Assembly (NCBI GenBank): GCA_041738715.1
Contig: JBGSPI010000018.1
Span: 16,265 to 80,264, forward strand
Length of the DNA stretch: 64,000 nucleotides
From: Chamaesiphon sp041738715
Lineage (GTDB): Bacteria > Cyanobacteriota > Cyanobacteriia > Cyanobacteriales > Chamaesiphonaceae
Direction: 5' to 3'
A program made the translations under genes and the position numbers. The notes beneath the pieces were generated by a model. That model saw only the letters and a list, made by a program, of their open reading frames with translations. It had not been told where the DNA came from and made no database searches. This document shows, piece by piece, positions 16,805 through 26,056 of this stretch; within the stretch, counting starts at the first letter, position 1, and every line of letters begins with the position of its first letter.

Positions 16805-19246
16805 ATGTTGCTAAACTCCCTACCCCAAAATATCGCCACTGGTGAATCCCTCAGTGCATTTGGTCAAGCAAGAGCCACTGTGACAGACCTCCCGCTTGGC
16901 ACCGAAGAGTTACAGAAAATAGATGCTTACTGGCGTGCCTGTAACTATCTAGCCGTGGGGATGATTTACCTGCAAGATAACCCCTTGTTAAAAGAACCCC
17001 TGCAACCCGAACACGTAAAAAATCGGCTCTTGGGTCACTGGGGATCCAGTCCTGGGATGTCTTTCACCTACATTCACCTGAACCGCTTAATTAAAAAATA
17101 CGATCTGAACGCGATCTTTTTGGCTGGTCCAGGTCACGGTGCCCCTGGCATTCTCGCGCCTGTCTACTTAGAGGGCACTTATTCCGAGATTTATACTGAT
17201 AAGAGCCAAGACGAGTTCGGTTTAAATAAATTTTTTCAACAGTTTTCCTTCCCTGGCGGGATCGGTAGTCACTGCACCCCGGAAACGCCTGGTTCGATCC
17301 ATGAGGGCGGAGAATTAGGTTATAGCCTATCCCATGCCTATGGTACTGTCTTTGATAATCCTGACTTAATTTCGGTTGTGATGGTCGGCGATGGGGAAGC
17401 GGAGACTGGCCCTCTGGCAACGGCTTGGCATTCCAATAAGTTTATCAATCCAATTCGGGATGGGGCTGTATTACCGATTCTGCACCTGAATGGTTATAAA
17501 ATCAACAACCCAACGATTTTGGCGCGGCTCAGTCATGAAGAACTCGAACAGTTCTTCTGTGGGCATGGCTACACACCTTATTTTGTCGAAGGCGATGACC
17601 ACCCATCCATGCACCAGGCAATGGCAGCTACTTTAGAACAGTGCATCCGAGAAATTAAAACCATTCAGCAGCTAGCTCGGAGTAGCGGGGTGGCCGAACG
17701 TCCACGCTGGCCGATGATTGTCTTGCGATCGCCTAAAGGTTGGACGGGACCAAAAGAAGTTGATGGACATAAAGTAGAGGGTTTTTGGCGATCGCATCAA
17801 GTACCCCTAGCAGAAATTAAAACCAATCCCGAACATCTGCGTCTGCTCGAAACCTGGATGCGGAGCTACAAACCAGAAGAACTATTTGACGATCGAGGCA
17901 CACTGATCCCAGAGTTACAAGAACTAGCACCGACCGGAATTCGCCGCATGGGTGCAAATCCCCATGCCAATGGTGGACTTTTACGCAAGGAACTAAAAAT
18001 GCCGGACTTTCGCGAGTATGGCATTGAAGTTGTTCACCCTGGTCAAATTTCTGTCGGCAACACTCAACCGTTGGGCGTATTTCTGCGGGATATCATGGTG
18101 AGCAACATGAATAATTTTCGGGTATTCAGCCCCGATGAAAATAGCTCCAATAAACTCGCCGCAGTTTACTCAGCCAGTAAAAAATTCTGGATTGCCGCAT
18201 CCTTCCCAGAAGACCAAGACGGTGGCGAATTAGCCTCAGATGGTCGAGTGATGGAAATGTTGAGTGAGCATACCTTAGAAGGCTGGCTAGAGGGTTATCT
18301 GTTGACCGGGCGACATGGCTTCTTCTCGACTTATGAAGCCTTCGTCCATGTGATCGATTCGATGATCAATCAACATTGCAAGTGGCTAGAAACTAGCAAT
18401 CGCATCCCGTGGCGCGCGTCGATCTCTTCGCTCAATTTGTTGATTACTTCTACCGTGTGGCGACAGGAGCATAATGGTTTTACCCACCAAGATCCTGGCT
18501 TTCTCGATCTGCTCGTGAACAAAAGTGCTGAGGTTACGCGAATCTATCTCCCGCCAGATGTCAACACTTTATTGTCGGTTGCCGATCATTGTCTCCGTAG
18601 CAAGGATTATGTCAATGCGATCGTGGCTGATAAACAACTGCACTTGCAGTATCTCGATCGAGATGCAGCAATTGCCCACTGTACCAAAGGATTGGGTATT
18701 TGGGAATGGGCGAGCACAGATAAAGGAGTGGAACCTGATTTGGTGATGGCTTGCGCGGGAGATGTGCCTACCCTAGAATCACTAGCAGCCACCGCCATCT
18801 TACGCGAGCATTTCCCCGATCTAAAAATCCGATTTATTAATGTGGTCGATCTGTTCAAACTTCAGCCAGATACAGAACATCCGCACGGTCTTACCGATCG
18901 AGATTTTGACTCCCTATTTACCCTCGACAAACCAATTATCTTTAACTTCCACGGTTATCCCTGGTTGATCCATCGACTTGCCTACAGTCGAAACAACCAC
19001 GCCAACTTGCACGTGCGCGGTTACAAAGAAAAGGGTAATATTAACACAGCATTGGAATTGGCAATCCTCAACCAAATCGATCGGTACAGTTTAGCGATCG
19101 ATGCGATCGATCGGGTACCACAACTCCATGTTGCTGGGGCGCATACGAAAGAGAAACTCAAAAATATGCAGATTGATTGTCTCAATTATGCGCGTAAGCA
19201 CGGGATCGACAAACCGGAAATCGTGAGTTGGAAATGGCCCTTCTAG
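16805..19246 (+). CDS. xfp: Phosphoketolase (xylulose-5-phosphate/fructose-6-phosphate)
   Basis: A thiamine-diphosphate enzyme that splits xylulose 5-phosphate (and often fructose 6-phosphate) with phosphate to acetyl phosphate plus a triose or tetrose phosphate. The 813-residue length fits the family. Visible motifs include GHWGSSPGMSF, AGPGHGAPG, SFPGGIGSHCTPETPGSIHEGGELGYSLSHAYG (described in parts: phosphate and ThDP contacts), the ThDP/Mg motif GDGEAETGPLATAWH near residue 195, RSPKGWTGPKEVDG and SVWRQEHNGFTHQDPG-like sequence (here TVWRQEHNGF). It gives acetyl phosphate without CO2 loss. It stands alone, divergent from ldhA. Confidence 0.95.
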   Translation: MLLNSLPQNIATGESLSAFGQARATVTDLPLGTEELQKIDAYWRACNYLAVGMIYLQDNPLLKEPLQPEHVKNRLLGHWGSSPGMSFTYIHLNRLIKKYDLNAIFLAGPGHGAPGILAPVYLEGTYSEIYTDKSQDEFGLNKFFQQFSFPGGIGSHCTPETPGSIHEGGELGYSLSHAYGTVFDNPDLISVVMVGDGEAETGPLATAWHSNKFINPIRDGAVLPILHLNGYKINNPTILARLSHEELEQFFCGHGYTPYFVEGDDHPSMHQAMAATLEQCIREIKTIQQLARSSGVAERPRWPMIVLRSPKGWTGPKEVDGHKVEGFWRSHQVPLAEIKTNPEHLRLLETWMRSYKPEELFDDRGTLIPELQELAPTGIRRMGANPHANGGLLRKELKMPDFREYGIEVVHPGQISVGNTQPLGVFLRDIMVSNMNNFRVFSPDENSSNKLAAVYSASKKFWIAASFPEDQDGGELASDGRVMEMLSEHTLEGWLEGYLLTGRHGFFSTYEAFVHVIDSMINQHCKWLETSNRIPWRASISSLNLLITSTVWRQEHNGFTHQDPGFLDLLVNKSAEVTRIYLPPDVNTLLSVADHCLRSKDYVNAIVADKQLHLQYLDRDAAIAHCTKGLGIWEWASTDKGVEPDLVMACAGDVPTLESLAATAILREHFPDLKIRFINVVDLFKLQPDTEHPHGLTDRDFDSLFTLDKPIIFNFHGYPWLIHRLAYSRNNHANLHVRGYKEKGNINTALELAILNQIDRYSLAIDAIDRVPQLHVAGAHTKEKLKNMQIDCLNYARKHGIDKPEIVSWKWPF

Positions 19247-19311
19247 TATAAGGCGGCGTAAATAAACCTACCATTTCTTTCTCCTTGTCTTCCAGTCCCC
19301 CACTCCTAGTA

Positions 19312-19346
19312 TAAAAAGCAGGGGCAATTCATGAATTGCCCCTGCT
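19312..19346 (-). terminator. Terminator of the glycosyltransferase gene
   Basis: Perfect inverted repeat AGCAGGGGCAATTC/GAATTGCCCCTGCT (19317-19346); read on the minus strand it runs into TTTTT. Confidence 0.85.
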
Positions 19347-19359
19347 TATGTCAGCAAAT

Positions 19360-20355
19360 CTACCGCTTGAGCTTTTGTTGAATTCTACTGAATATTTTCA
19401 ACATTCTTAGTCGTAAAATTCGCTGACGATCCAGTTCTGGGATGTCAGAATTGCCCGGATTAATCCGATCAAAAAAATGATTAATTTCGGTTAAAATTAC
19501 CTGAAGGCGCGATCTGATATTTGCAGTTCGATACTCGGCAACAAGAGATTCGGCATTATTTACTGGTGTGTGGGATTGAACCACCCTTAAAATACGTTCC
19601 ACATCATAGGCAGTGCTAAATCCAGCAATTTTATAACAGTTGAAGCCTGGATCTAAATAATCTGACAACCCATGATTGACACTAGAAAACACCTCACAGC
19701 CACAAGCGATCGCTTCTAAAGGTTGTAAACCAAATCCTTCGGTCACACCTTGAGTTGCCCAATACTCAGCCGAATCATATAAATAAACCCGAGATCGATT
19801 AAATAAATCAGCTAAACTATCCACAAACCCATCGATAACTTCCACCCGACAATGGGGTTGGAGTGCGGGAATCAATTGATTCAATAGATAGTCAGAAGAT
19901 TTACGCCGATGAACTAATACATCGATATTTCTGGCTAGTTGGCGATCGATAAACTCATCAGAAATCTGATTGGGTAAATAGTATAACAATGAGTGCGGCG
20001 ATCTCTGCCCCCAATAGCCTAACGTATTGCGACTGACACAAACGATCGGAATCTGCCCTGGCAACCGAAAGCCGTATTCGGCACTATGGGCATGATAAAT
20101 TGTCGGATAGCCCTGAAGCCGAGCTACTAACTTGGGGACATCAAAACCCCAACTGACTACAAAAATTGTCTCTGGCGATGGTGGATTTTGTAAAATATCA
20201 TCTAAAAAGAGTTTATCTGGCTCTCGTTGGCGATAGGTGACAATTTCAGCCGGACAAATTTGTTTAACTAGTTCGATCGTTTTTAGTTCAGCCCATAAAC
20301 CCCCACAGTGGAATTTTTGGGTAGTTCCTGGCAAGAGAAATCGGAGTTTTCGCAT
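19360..20355 (-). CDS. Glycosyltransferase (GT4-like)
   Basis: A 331-residue GT-B fold protein. The N-terminal half starts RKLRFLLPGTTQKFHCGGLWAELKT, the glycine-rich entry of GT4 enzymes. The C-terminal half has EGFGLQPLEAIACGCEV, the E-x7-E sugar-nucleotide motif, followed by SSVNHGLSDYL. A basic C-terminus (RMLKIFSRIQQKLKR) may touch the membrane. Acceptor and sugar donor cannot be told from sequence. It ends just before a strong terminator and is followed upstream by desC after about 140 bases, so it is probably transcribed alone. Confidence 0.82.
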   Translation of the reverse strand: MRKLRFLLPGTTQKFHCGGLWAELKTIELVKQICPAEIVTYRQREPDKLFLDDILQNPPSPETIFVVSWGFDVPKLVARLQGYPTIYHAHSAEYGFRLPGQIPIVCVSRNTLGYWGQRSPHSLLYYLPNQISDEFIDRQLARNIDVLVHRRKSSDYLLNQLIPALQPHCRVEVIDGFVDSLADLFNRSRVYLYDSAEYWATQGVTEGFGLQPLEAIACGCEVFSSVNHGLSDYLDPGFNCYKIAGFSTAYDVERILRVVQSHTPVNNAESLVAEYRTANIRSRLQVILTEINHFFDRINPGNSDIPELDRQRILRLRMLKIFSRIQQKLKR

Positions 20356-20495
20356 AAAATTGGGAGCCTAGTGGGGGTTTTCACCAAGCTCCAGAATAAC
20401 GCCGATTTGTCCCCCTTGCTAGTGATGCAACTTAGAGAGTAGAGAGTCCAGCAGCGCCGCTGCATTCAACTTCCATAGGGTGGTACAACAACTCA

Positions 20496-21356
20496 CTACT
20501 CACTACTCCTTACTTTAGCTAGTGCAGCGGCTGGCGGCATTGTCACATGATGAGCCAATCCCACCGATTTTAGCAGCCAAATCACCCACCAAGTCATATC
20601 GATTTCCCACCACTGCCAACCAGCTTTGGCAACGTGGGGATAGGCATGATGGTTGTTATGCCAACCTTCGCCATAAGTAAAAATTGCCGCCCACCAGAGA
20701 TTTCGCGAATTGTCTTCGACCTCAAAAGTCCGATAGCCCCAGAGATGGGTGACTGAATTAATAAACCAGGTACTGTGGGAGAGTAAAACAACTCTTAAAA
20801 ATATGCCATAGATGACAAAAGACCATCCGCCCACAGCGTAGAGCAGTAATCCTAACGGAATTTGTAACAACAGAAAATAGCGATCGAGCCACCGATAAAA
20901 ACCTTGTCGAGCTAAATCTGGCGCAAATTTTTGATACTGCTCATAGTCAAAAAACTCTGGGTGCGGGTAAAAAATCCATAACATGTGACTCCACCAAAAG
21001 CCGCGCTTGGCGGAGTAGGGATCGAGATCGAGATCTTCGGTATGAGCATGATGAAGTCGATGTCCAGAAACCCAAAAAATCGGACCACCCTGAACAGCTA
21101 GTGCGCCGAGTACAGCGATCGAATATTCTAACCACCGTGGTACCTGAAAGCTACGATGACTGAGGAGCCGATGGTACCCCAGGCAAATGCCGACACTGCC
21201 GAATAACCAGTGGAGAAACAGCGTAACAGCCACAGCCGGCCAGGAAAAACACCACAGCGATAATATGGCGAGGGCATGAATTGCAATGAAGAAGATTCCA
21301 GCTAACCAGTTGAAGGGATATTGGTTCGGTGATGTTGGTAATGGTTGAACGGTCAT
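20496..21356 (-). CDS. desC: Acyl-lipid delta-9 desaturase
   Basis: A 286-residue membrane di-iron desaturase. The three histidine boxes are all present: HRLLSHRSF, HRLHHAHTE and HNNHHAYPH. Four hydrophobic segments surround them (for example AGIFFIAIHALAILSLW and FVIYGIFLRVVLL). Length and the DLDLDPYSAKRGFWWSHMLW segment match cyanobacterial DesC, which puts the first double bond into stearoyl chains of membrane lipids. An alternative is a soluble acyl-CoA desaturase homologue, but those are not usual in cyanobacteria. The radical SAM gene lies 15 bases upstream on the same strand. Confidence 0.9.
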   Translation of the reverse strand: MTVQPLPTSPNQYPFNWLAGIFFIAIHALAILSLWCFSWPAVAVTLFLHWLFGSVGICLGYHRLLSHRSFQVPRWLEYSIAVLGALAVQGGPIFWVSGHRLHHAHTEDLDLDPYSAKRGFWWSHMLWIFYPHPEFFDYEQYQKFAPDLARQGFYRWLDRYFLLLQIPLGLLLYAVGGWSFVIYGIFLRVVLLSHSTWFINSVTHLWGYRTFEVEDNSRNLWWAAIFTYGEGWHNNHHAYPHVAKAGWQWWEIDMTWWVIWLLKSVGLAHHVTMPPAAALAKVRSSE

Positions 21357-21371
21357 ACGATGAATATCTGA

Positions 21372-22190
21372 TTAGTTTTCTATATCTGATTTGAACAGGG
21401 GATAGCGAACCGTCAGGTTCAATTCACTTTCGAGGAGATCGGCAAATAACTCTAGTTCTTCAGGATTAACTCGGTTGAGTTGTCTGGTGGGATAAGCATA
21501 GGTGCTAGGCAAATCGTTCCCACGTGATGCCAATTGATGGGTTAACGGTTGGGCACGGGTTGGAGTGTTGAGTTGGATTTCATCAGGGCGTAATATTCGC
21601 ATCCGATTAAGATACTCAACTCGATCGAGATCGCTCCAGGTCTTGAGTACCATGGTTTGAATTGCCAGGTGTCCTGAATACTGTTCCCGGAATTGGCATA
21701 GACCCATCCACAGTTCTTGAAGATCGAGAGTTGGTAAGGGACGATTGACTCGCCGGAAGGAGTCCGCATCAATGGCATCTAGTTTGACAGCGACCCAATC
21801 GGCGATCTCTAATTCCTGGCGGACAGTGGGATCGGTTAATAAACTACCATTCGTCAAGACACCGATCGGTTTAGGGATAATTTCTGTTGCCATTGTCAAA
21901 ATTTCACCTAAATTCAAGGCCAAAGTCGGCTCACCACTACCACTGAGCGTCAGTGTATCAATGGGACAGGGGGGCAGGGAGGCTAGTTCTTGACGAATTT
22001 GCTCGGTGGGCACGAAAATTTGACGATCGCCGCTGGGAACCTGAATTACACCTAACTGACAATAAACACAGTTAAAGGAGCAAGTAGACACCGAACCAAT
22101 CGGATCGATTCCGAGCGATCGACCAAACCGCCAGGAATCGACTGGGCCATAGATGGCAGTTGTAGTGGTGGGATTAGCGATTGTCGGCAT
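21372..22190 (-). CDS. Radical SAM protein of the wyosine-synthase-like family (COG0731)
   Basis: From the ATG at 22190 the protein is 272 residues. The [4Fe-4S] cysteines are Cys37, Cys41 and Cys44 in CSFNCVYC, and TLSGSGEPTLA is the SAM-binding GxGEP motif. The opening YGPVDSWRFGRSLGIDPIG is typical of COG0731 proteins, which are bacterial relatives of the TYW1 tRNA-modification enzymes; the bacterial role is not established. A longer frame uses a TTG at 22256 and would overlap hemN by 38 bases, so the ATG is preferred. It sits between hemN and desC in a row of minus-strand genes. Confidence 0.85.
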   Translation of the reverse strand: MPTIANPTTTTAIYGPVDSWRFGRSLGIDPIGSVSTCSFNCVYCQLGVIQVPSGDRQIFVPTEQIRQELASLPPCPIDTLTLSGSGEPTLALNLGEILTMATEIIPKPIGVLTNGSLLTDPTVRQELEIADWVAVKLDAIDADSFRRVNRPLPTLDLQELWMGLCQFREQYSGHLAIQTMVLKTWSDLDRVEYLNRMRILRPDEIQLNTPTRAQPLTHQLASRGNDLPSTYAYPTRQLNRVNPEELELFADLLESELNLTVRYPLFKSDIEN

Positions 22191-22218
22191 GAGGGAAAAG
22201 GGTGAAGAGAGCGAAAGC

Positions 22219-23616
22219 TTAAATTGCTTTGGAAAAAGTTTCCTGAACACGATCAATTAAATAGGCATCAAACACCGCTGCAATATTCCGAATTAACAGT
22301 CGTCCGCTCGGTGTGACTTCAATACCGTCACCCCACCGTTTGAGTAAACCATCAGCTTCTAAGGCATCCAACTTGGGTAGTGCTGACGCAAAATAGTCAT
22401 TGAAATCAAGATCGAAGCCGAGATGGTATTTTGCTTCTAAATCCTGAACGGAGAGTTGGAATTGACACATTAATTCCATAATTACTGTCCGACGAATCAG
22501 ATCGTCTTGAGTTAGTCTCACCCCACGTTCGATCGGTAATTCTTGAGCATCAATCGAGCGATAAAAGTCTTTCAAACCTTTATGATTTTGAATATAGACA
22601 TCCTGCAACATACTAATCGATGTCATCCCAAAGCCTAATAAATCGGATTCCGGTTTAGTAGTATAGCCCTGAAAATTGCGATGGAGTTGTCCGGCTGCTT
22701 GAGCAATTGCCAGTTCATCATTGGGTTTGGCAAAGTGATCCATGCCGATAAATACATAGCCATTTGTGGTTAGTTGCCCAATTGTCTGCTGGAGAATTTT
22801 CAGTTTGGTAGCAGTACTGGGCATAGCTGCTTCCGGCATCCGCTTTTGGACTGGTTTAAGCCAAGGGATATAGGCGAAGTTAAATACAGCAATGCGATCG
22901 GGATTTAGTTGTAATGTTTTTTCGACAGTTTCCCGAAAGGTATCCAGAGTTTGAAACGGTAAACCGTAAATTAAATCCACATTTACACTTTCAAATCCAG
23001 CTTCCCGAATCCAGTTCATCACGTCAAATAACATTGCTTCGGGCTGAACCCGATTGACAGCTTCCTGCACTTGAGGGTTAAAATCCTGAATCCCAAAGCT
23101 AATTCGATTAAAGCCTAATTGTCGCAGAAATAGAATATATTCTCGATCGATATAAGTCGGATTGATTTCGATCGAGACTTCGGCTCCATCAGCTAGGGAA
23201 AAATGTTGGTTTAGCTGGTTCCAAAGGAATTCTACCTGACTTTTGGAGAGATAATTAGGTGTACCGCCACCCCAGTGTAATTGCTGTACCTGGCGATCGG
23301 TACTAACTAAATTAGCTACCTGATTGATGTGACGAGCAAGATAACCTAAGTAGGGTTCAGCAACTTCCTTCCGCTGGGTAATGACTGTATTGCAACCGCA
23401 GAAATAGCAAGGGGTTTCACAAAAGGGAATATGACAGTAAAGGGATAGGGGTGTTTTTTTGTGATTCCCAGCCGCGATCGCCGATCGAAATCCATCTAGA
23501 TCGAATTCAGTGGTTAATTCTGTTGCTGGTGGATAACTGGTATAACGGGGTATTGGTTGATTATATTTATTGATTAATGCCGGATCGAATTGAACTGTTT
23601 GTGCTGTATGCTTCAT
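22219..23616 (-). CDS. hemN: Oxygen-independent coproporphyrinogen III oxidase HemN
   Basis: A 465-residue radical SAM enzyme that decarboxylates coproporphyrinogen III to protoporphyrinogen IX without oxygen, supplying heme and chlorophyll synthesis in low oxygen. The N-terminal RYTSYPPATEL marks true HemN as opposed to HemW. The cluster ligands are Cys66, Cys70 and Cys73, with Cys75 in the CYFCGC segment. GGGTPNYL and GIQDFNPQVQ are conserved substrate and SAM regions. A C-terminal HemN domain (RTVIMELMCQF) is complete. Confidence 0.95.
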   Translation of the reverse strand: MKHTAQTVQFDPALINKYNQPIPRYTSYPPATELTTEFDLDGFRSAIAAGNHKKTPLSLYCHIPFCETPCYFCGCNTVITQRKEVAEPYLGYLARHINQVANLVSTDRQVQQLHWGGGTPNYLSKSQVEFLWNQLNQHFSLADGAEVSIEINPTYIDREYILFLRQLGFNRISFGIQDFNPQVQEAVNRVQPEAMLFDVMNWIREAGFESVNVDLIYGLPFQTLDTFRETVEKTLQLNPDRIAVFNFAYIPWLKPVQKRMPEAAMPSTATKLKILQQTIGQLTTNGYVFIGMDHFAKPNDELAIAQAAGQLHRNFQGYTTKPESDLLGFGMTSISMLQDVYIQNHKGLKDFYRSIDAQELPIERGVRLTQDDLIRRTVIMELMCQFQLSVQDLEAKYHLGFDLDFNDYFASALPKLDALEADGLLKRWGDGIEVTPSGRLLIRNIAAVFDAYLIDRVQETFSKAI

Positions 23617-23727
23617 AAATTATTTGTGGCTGGTGATATATTCGATATTGATCGGCATTATTTTATTATTTATCTATCAGAAAATAGTTTATTAATTATT
23701 TTCATCCAAACTAATTCTGGCAAATTT

Positions 23728-23964
23728 CTAATAAATCGCTTCTAAAGATTTCATATTATTCATGGCGAGGAAGCATAACTGGACTAGATGCCAGACGATT
23801 GCAAGCACAAAAGGTAATTTTTGGCACCATTTAATTACCAATAAATCCTGCTTGTCTTCAATCTCTGACAATTTCTGATTGGCGATTGCACACCGCTCCA
23901 AACGTTTGCAGATTGCAGAATATGCGTTGTTTTTTTGATTAAAATCTATCGACAAATGAGTCAT
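23728..23964 (-). CDS. Small hypothetical protein
   Basis: A 78-residue frame between hemN and the small secreted protein genes. The N-terminal half is charged and helical (KRLERCAIANQKLSEIEDKQ). The second half has one hydrophobic stretch (LPFVLAIVWHLVQLCFLAM) that could be a membrane helix. I do not recognise the family. It has an ATG start but no clear ribosome site, so it may not be real. Confidence 0.4.
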   Translation of the reverse strand: MTHLSIDFNQKNNAYSAICKRLERCAIANQKLSEIEDKQDLLVIKWCQKLPFVLAIVWHLVQLCFLAMNNMKSLEAIY

Positions 23965-24280
23965 AGTATTATGTCCTTAAATTTTCATTTGGCACCTAAT
24001 AGAGCGCAAATCGATCGATTCTGGAAGTCAATAGTAATACTTATCGCTCTGGTGTCTTAATCTCCTTGCCGCGTATTACTAGCTCAGATCTAGCAGTTGA
24101 ATCGACAGTACTATTGACTATGTAAAAAAAAGTGCATGAACAACATCTTTTCCTAACTTATCGATTTTCACAAGTCAGTTACCAGATGGATAGTATAGTT
24201 ACTCTTAGTAAAAGATTATCAGTGGTGCTCGGTTTGAGCCATTTATAAAGAAAATTTGTAGATTAACTCAATCGCCAGCT
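23965..24280. other. Intergenic region, no gene seen
   Basis: About 316 AT-rich bases between the 78-residue frame and a terminator. They would carry the promoter of the small minus-strand frame. Nothing else is recognised. Confidence 0.5.
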
Positions 24281-24313
24281 AAAAGGGGCGGATCTGAACT
24301 AGATCCGCCCCTT
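24281..24313 (-). terminator. Terminator of the small secreted protein gene
   Basis: Thirteen-base-pair stem AAGGGGCGGATCT (24283-24295) / AGATCCGCCCCTT (24301-24313); on the minus strand it runs into TTTT. Confidence 0.85.
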
Positions 24314-24334
24314 GGATATTGAACACCATTCGCT

Positions 24335-24655
24335 CTAACGATAGTAACGGTCGTGACGATCATCGCGAGACCAGCGACCCTCTGAATGTCGGTAGCGACG
24401 GCGTTTTGCCTCCCACCGAGCGCGAGCTTCCTGTTCTCGCTCCCAAGCTAGACGACGACGGATGTCTTCCCGGCTTGGGTAGTATACTGGTTCACGTCGA
24501 ATTTGAGGCCCAATCTTGATAACGAGTTGAGCTTGTAAATTTCCTGCTGGTTGTAGGAGGTTGGTTTGATTACCAGTTGCTGCAACTGCCTGTCCTGCTG
24601 GAACAAGTGTAAAGGCAGTCAGTAAACCGATAGCTAGTGAAGTAAATTTTGACAT
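24335..24655 (-). CDS. Small secreted Arg-rich protein, paralogue of the next gene upstream
   Basis: From the ATG at 24655 the protein is 106 residues. A frame starting at 24691 is possible, but the inner start puts a signal peptide at the N-terminus (MSKFTSLAIGLLTAFTLV...AVAA). The mature part is Gln/Asn-rich, then very basic: RRRLAWEREQEARARWEAKRRR and a tail of Arg, Tyr, His and Asp. The signal peptide (FTSLAIGLL versus LTSLAIGLL) and the EREARARWEAK-type helix match the protein at 24929-25324, so the two are paralogues. Function is unknown; export to the periplasm or outer surface is likely. Confidence 0.7.
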   Translation of the reverse strand: MSKFTSLAIGLLTAFTLVPAGQAVAATGNQTNLLQPAGNLQAQLVIKIGPQIRREPVYYPSREDIRRRLAWEREQEARARWEAKRRRYRHSEGRWSRDDRHDRYYR

Positions 24656-24841
24656 ATGCAACTCATCCTGATCGCGACAACACAAAATCAAGTATTAATA
24701 TAGCAAGCGAGAGTATCTGCCAAATAAGTAGATTAAAGCGGACTAGCTGGAGTATATCCTACTGCTGATCGATTCAGTCTCAATCAAAGGTCACGTTTAT
24801 TCTCGATCGATTTCTATCGGAAGTCATTATTCATTCGATCA

Positions 24842-24867
24842 AAAACCATGACTATAGTCATGGTTTT
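24842..24867. terminator. Palindromic terminator between the paralogous secreted genes
   Basis: Perfect 26-base palindrome with AAAA and TTTT flanks around CCATGACTATAGTCATGG; usable in either direction. Confidence 0.6.
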
Positions 24868-24877
24868 GCGTTGCCAT

Positions 24878-24909
24878 AAAAAAAAGGGAAGATTGACTTC
24901 AATCTTCCC
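24878..24909 (-). terminator. Terminator of the Arg/Tyr-rich secreted protein gene
   Basis: Stem GGGAAGATTG/CAATCTTCCC (24886-24909) followed on the minus strand by eight T. Confidence 0.9.
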
Positions 24910-24928
24910 TCTGTCGCACTTCGATTTC

Positions 24929-25324
24929 TTAACGTTGATAAGCCCGGTAAGGAGATGGATATCCTGGACGACGATATTTTGCTTCCCAACGAGCACGAGC
25001 TTCACGTTCCCGTGCTATTTCAATTTGGCGATGACGTGCGGCTGCCCGACGATAATCAGATTCGCTTTCCCAGCGATATTTTGGGCGGAAATTTGAGAAA
25101 GCTTGAGGGCGATATTCAGGGCGATATTCAGGGCGATATCCAGGACGATTTTGAGAACCAACAGTGACAACAATTTGAGGTTGAGAACCACCAATTGTTA
25201 CTGTTTTTTGGATATTTGGTGCAGGATAATTGTTCTGATTTTTGAACAATGGAGAGGCTTCAACTGATGGGCTGATCGCAATTAGGGAGAGCAACCCGAT
25301 CGCTAGTGAGGTAAGTTTTAACAT
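24929..25324 (-). CDS. Small secreted Arg/Tyr-rich protein with YRPE repeats
   Basis: A 131-residue protein with a clear signal peptide (MLKLTSLAIGLLSLIAISPSVEASP), a short region predicted to be beta (VTIGGSQPQIVVTVGS), a repeat block (RPGYRPEYRPEYRPQ) and a basic helical tail (EIAREREARARWEAKYRR). It is a paralogue of the protein at 24335-24655, sharing signal peptide and tail helix but not the repeats. The repeat DNA (GGCGATATTC three times near 25107-25137) could expand or contract by slippage. Function is unknown. Confidence 0.75.
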   Translation of the reverse strand: MLKLTSLAIGLLSLIAISPSVEASPLFKNQNNYPAPNIQKTVTIGGSQPQIVVTVGSQNRPGYRPEYRPEYRPQAFSNFRPKYRWESESDYRRAAARHRQIEIAREREARARWEAKYRRPGYPSPYRAYQR

Positions 25325-25462
25325 TTGTAATTACTAGTAAATAATTGGCTTTCTAGTAAAGTATGTTTTCCATCTCTATCTGTTCCCCTGATTTCGATTA
25401 ATTGCAATTAATCTATCTCAAGTCACGTGTTAATCATTGGCAATCTATGACTTTAGTAACGG

Positions 25463-26056
25463 TTAGATTAAGGCATAATTGCTGATGTATTGATGAAGAT
25501 GATCGATCGCGCGATCGAGATACATATCTGTACCGTACAATTTACTGAGCATAATTGCCCCTTCGAGCGTGCTAATGATGACAATCGAAATTTCTTTAGG
25601 ATTGGCAGTTGTCGAGATTTCTCCCTGCCGGATGCCGAGTTCGATCATACTTTCAAGCAGTGCGAAAATTTCATTTACTGCTTGTTGGGTGCGACGACGT
25701 AAGGGAGCATGGGTATCATCGCTTTCGATTGCCGTATTGAGAATCGGACAACCACCAACAATTGTTGGACTTTGAGTAAAACCTTTAAAACTATCAATGA
25801 AGCCATGTAACCGATCGATTGCATGGCTATTATTTACGATATCAACTAACACTTTTTGTTTGAGCAGATCGAATGTTAAATCGAAAGCTGCTAAAGCTAT
25901 TTCATCCTTACTTTTAAAGTGATTATAAATCCCGCCCTTTTGTAGCCCCGTCAACTTCATAATATCGTTGATTGACGTGCCTGCATAACCATTTTGGTTG
26001 AAAAGAATGGCTGCTTTTTCGATAATATTTTGTTTAGTACGCTCTGATTTAGACAC
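25463..26056 (-). CDS. TetR/AcrR-family transcriptional regulator
   Basis: A 197-residue repressor. The N-terminal TetR helix-turn-helix is complete: TKQNIIEKAAILFNQNGYAGTS, then INDIMKLTGLQKGGIYNHFKSKDE. The C-terminal ligand-binding half contains GGCPILNTAIES, a motif of the AcrR/YxaF-like subgroup that responds to small organic molecules. No target gene lies divergently within 600 bases, so its regulon is not evident, though autoregulation is likely. Confidence 0.88.
   Translation of the reverse strand: MSKSERTKQNIIEKAAILFNQNGYAGTSINDIMKLTGLQKGGIYNHFKSKDEIALAAFDLTFDLLKQKVLVDIVNNSHAIDRLHGFIDSFKGFTQSPTIVGGCPILNTAIESDDTHAPLRRRTQQAVNEIFALLESMIELGIRQGEISTTANPKEISIVIISTLEGAIMLSKLYGTDMYLDRAIDHLHQYISNYALI

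Noticed and set aside
21372..22256. A longer start for the radical SAM gene
   Set aside because: It needs TTG and overlaps hemN by 38 bases; the family start is at the ATG 22190.
24930..25167. Direct repeats GGCGATATTC resembling a short repeat array
   Set aside because: They are codons for a YRPE protein repeat, without spacers, so not a CRISPR array.
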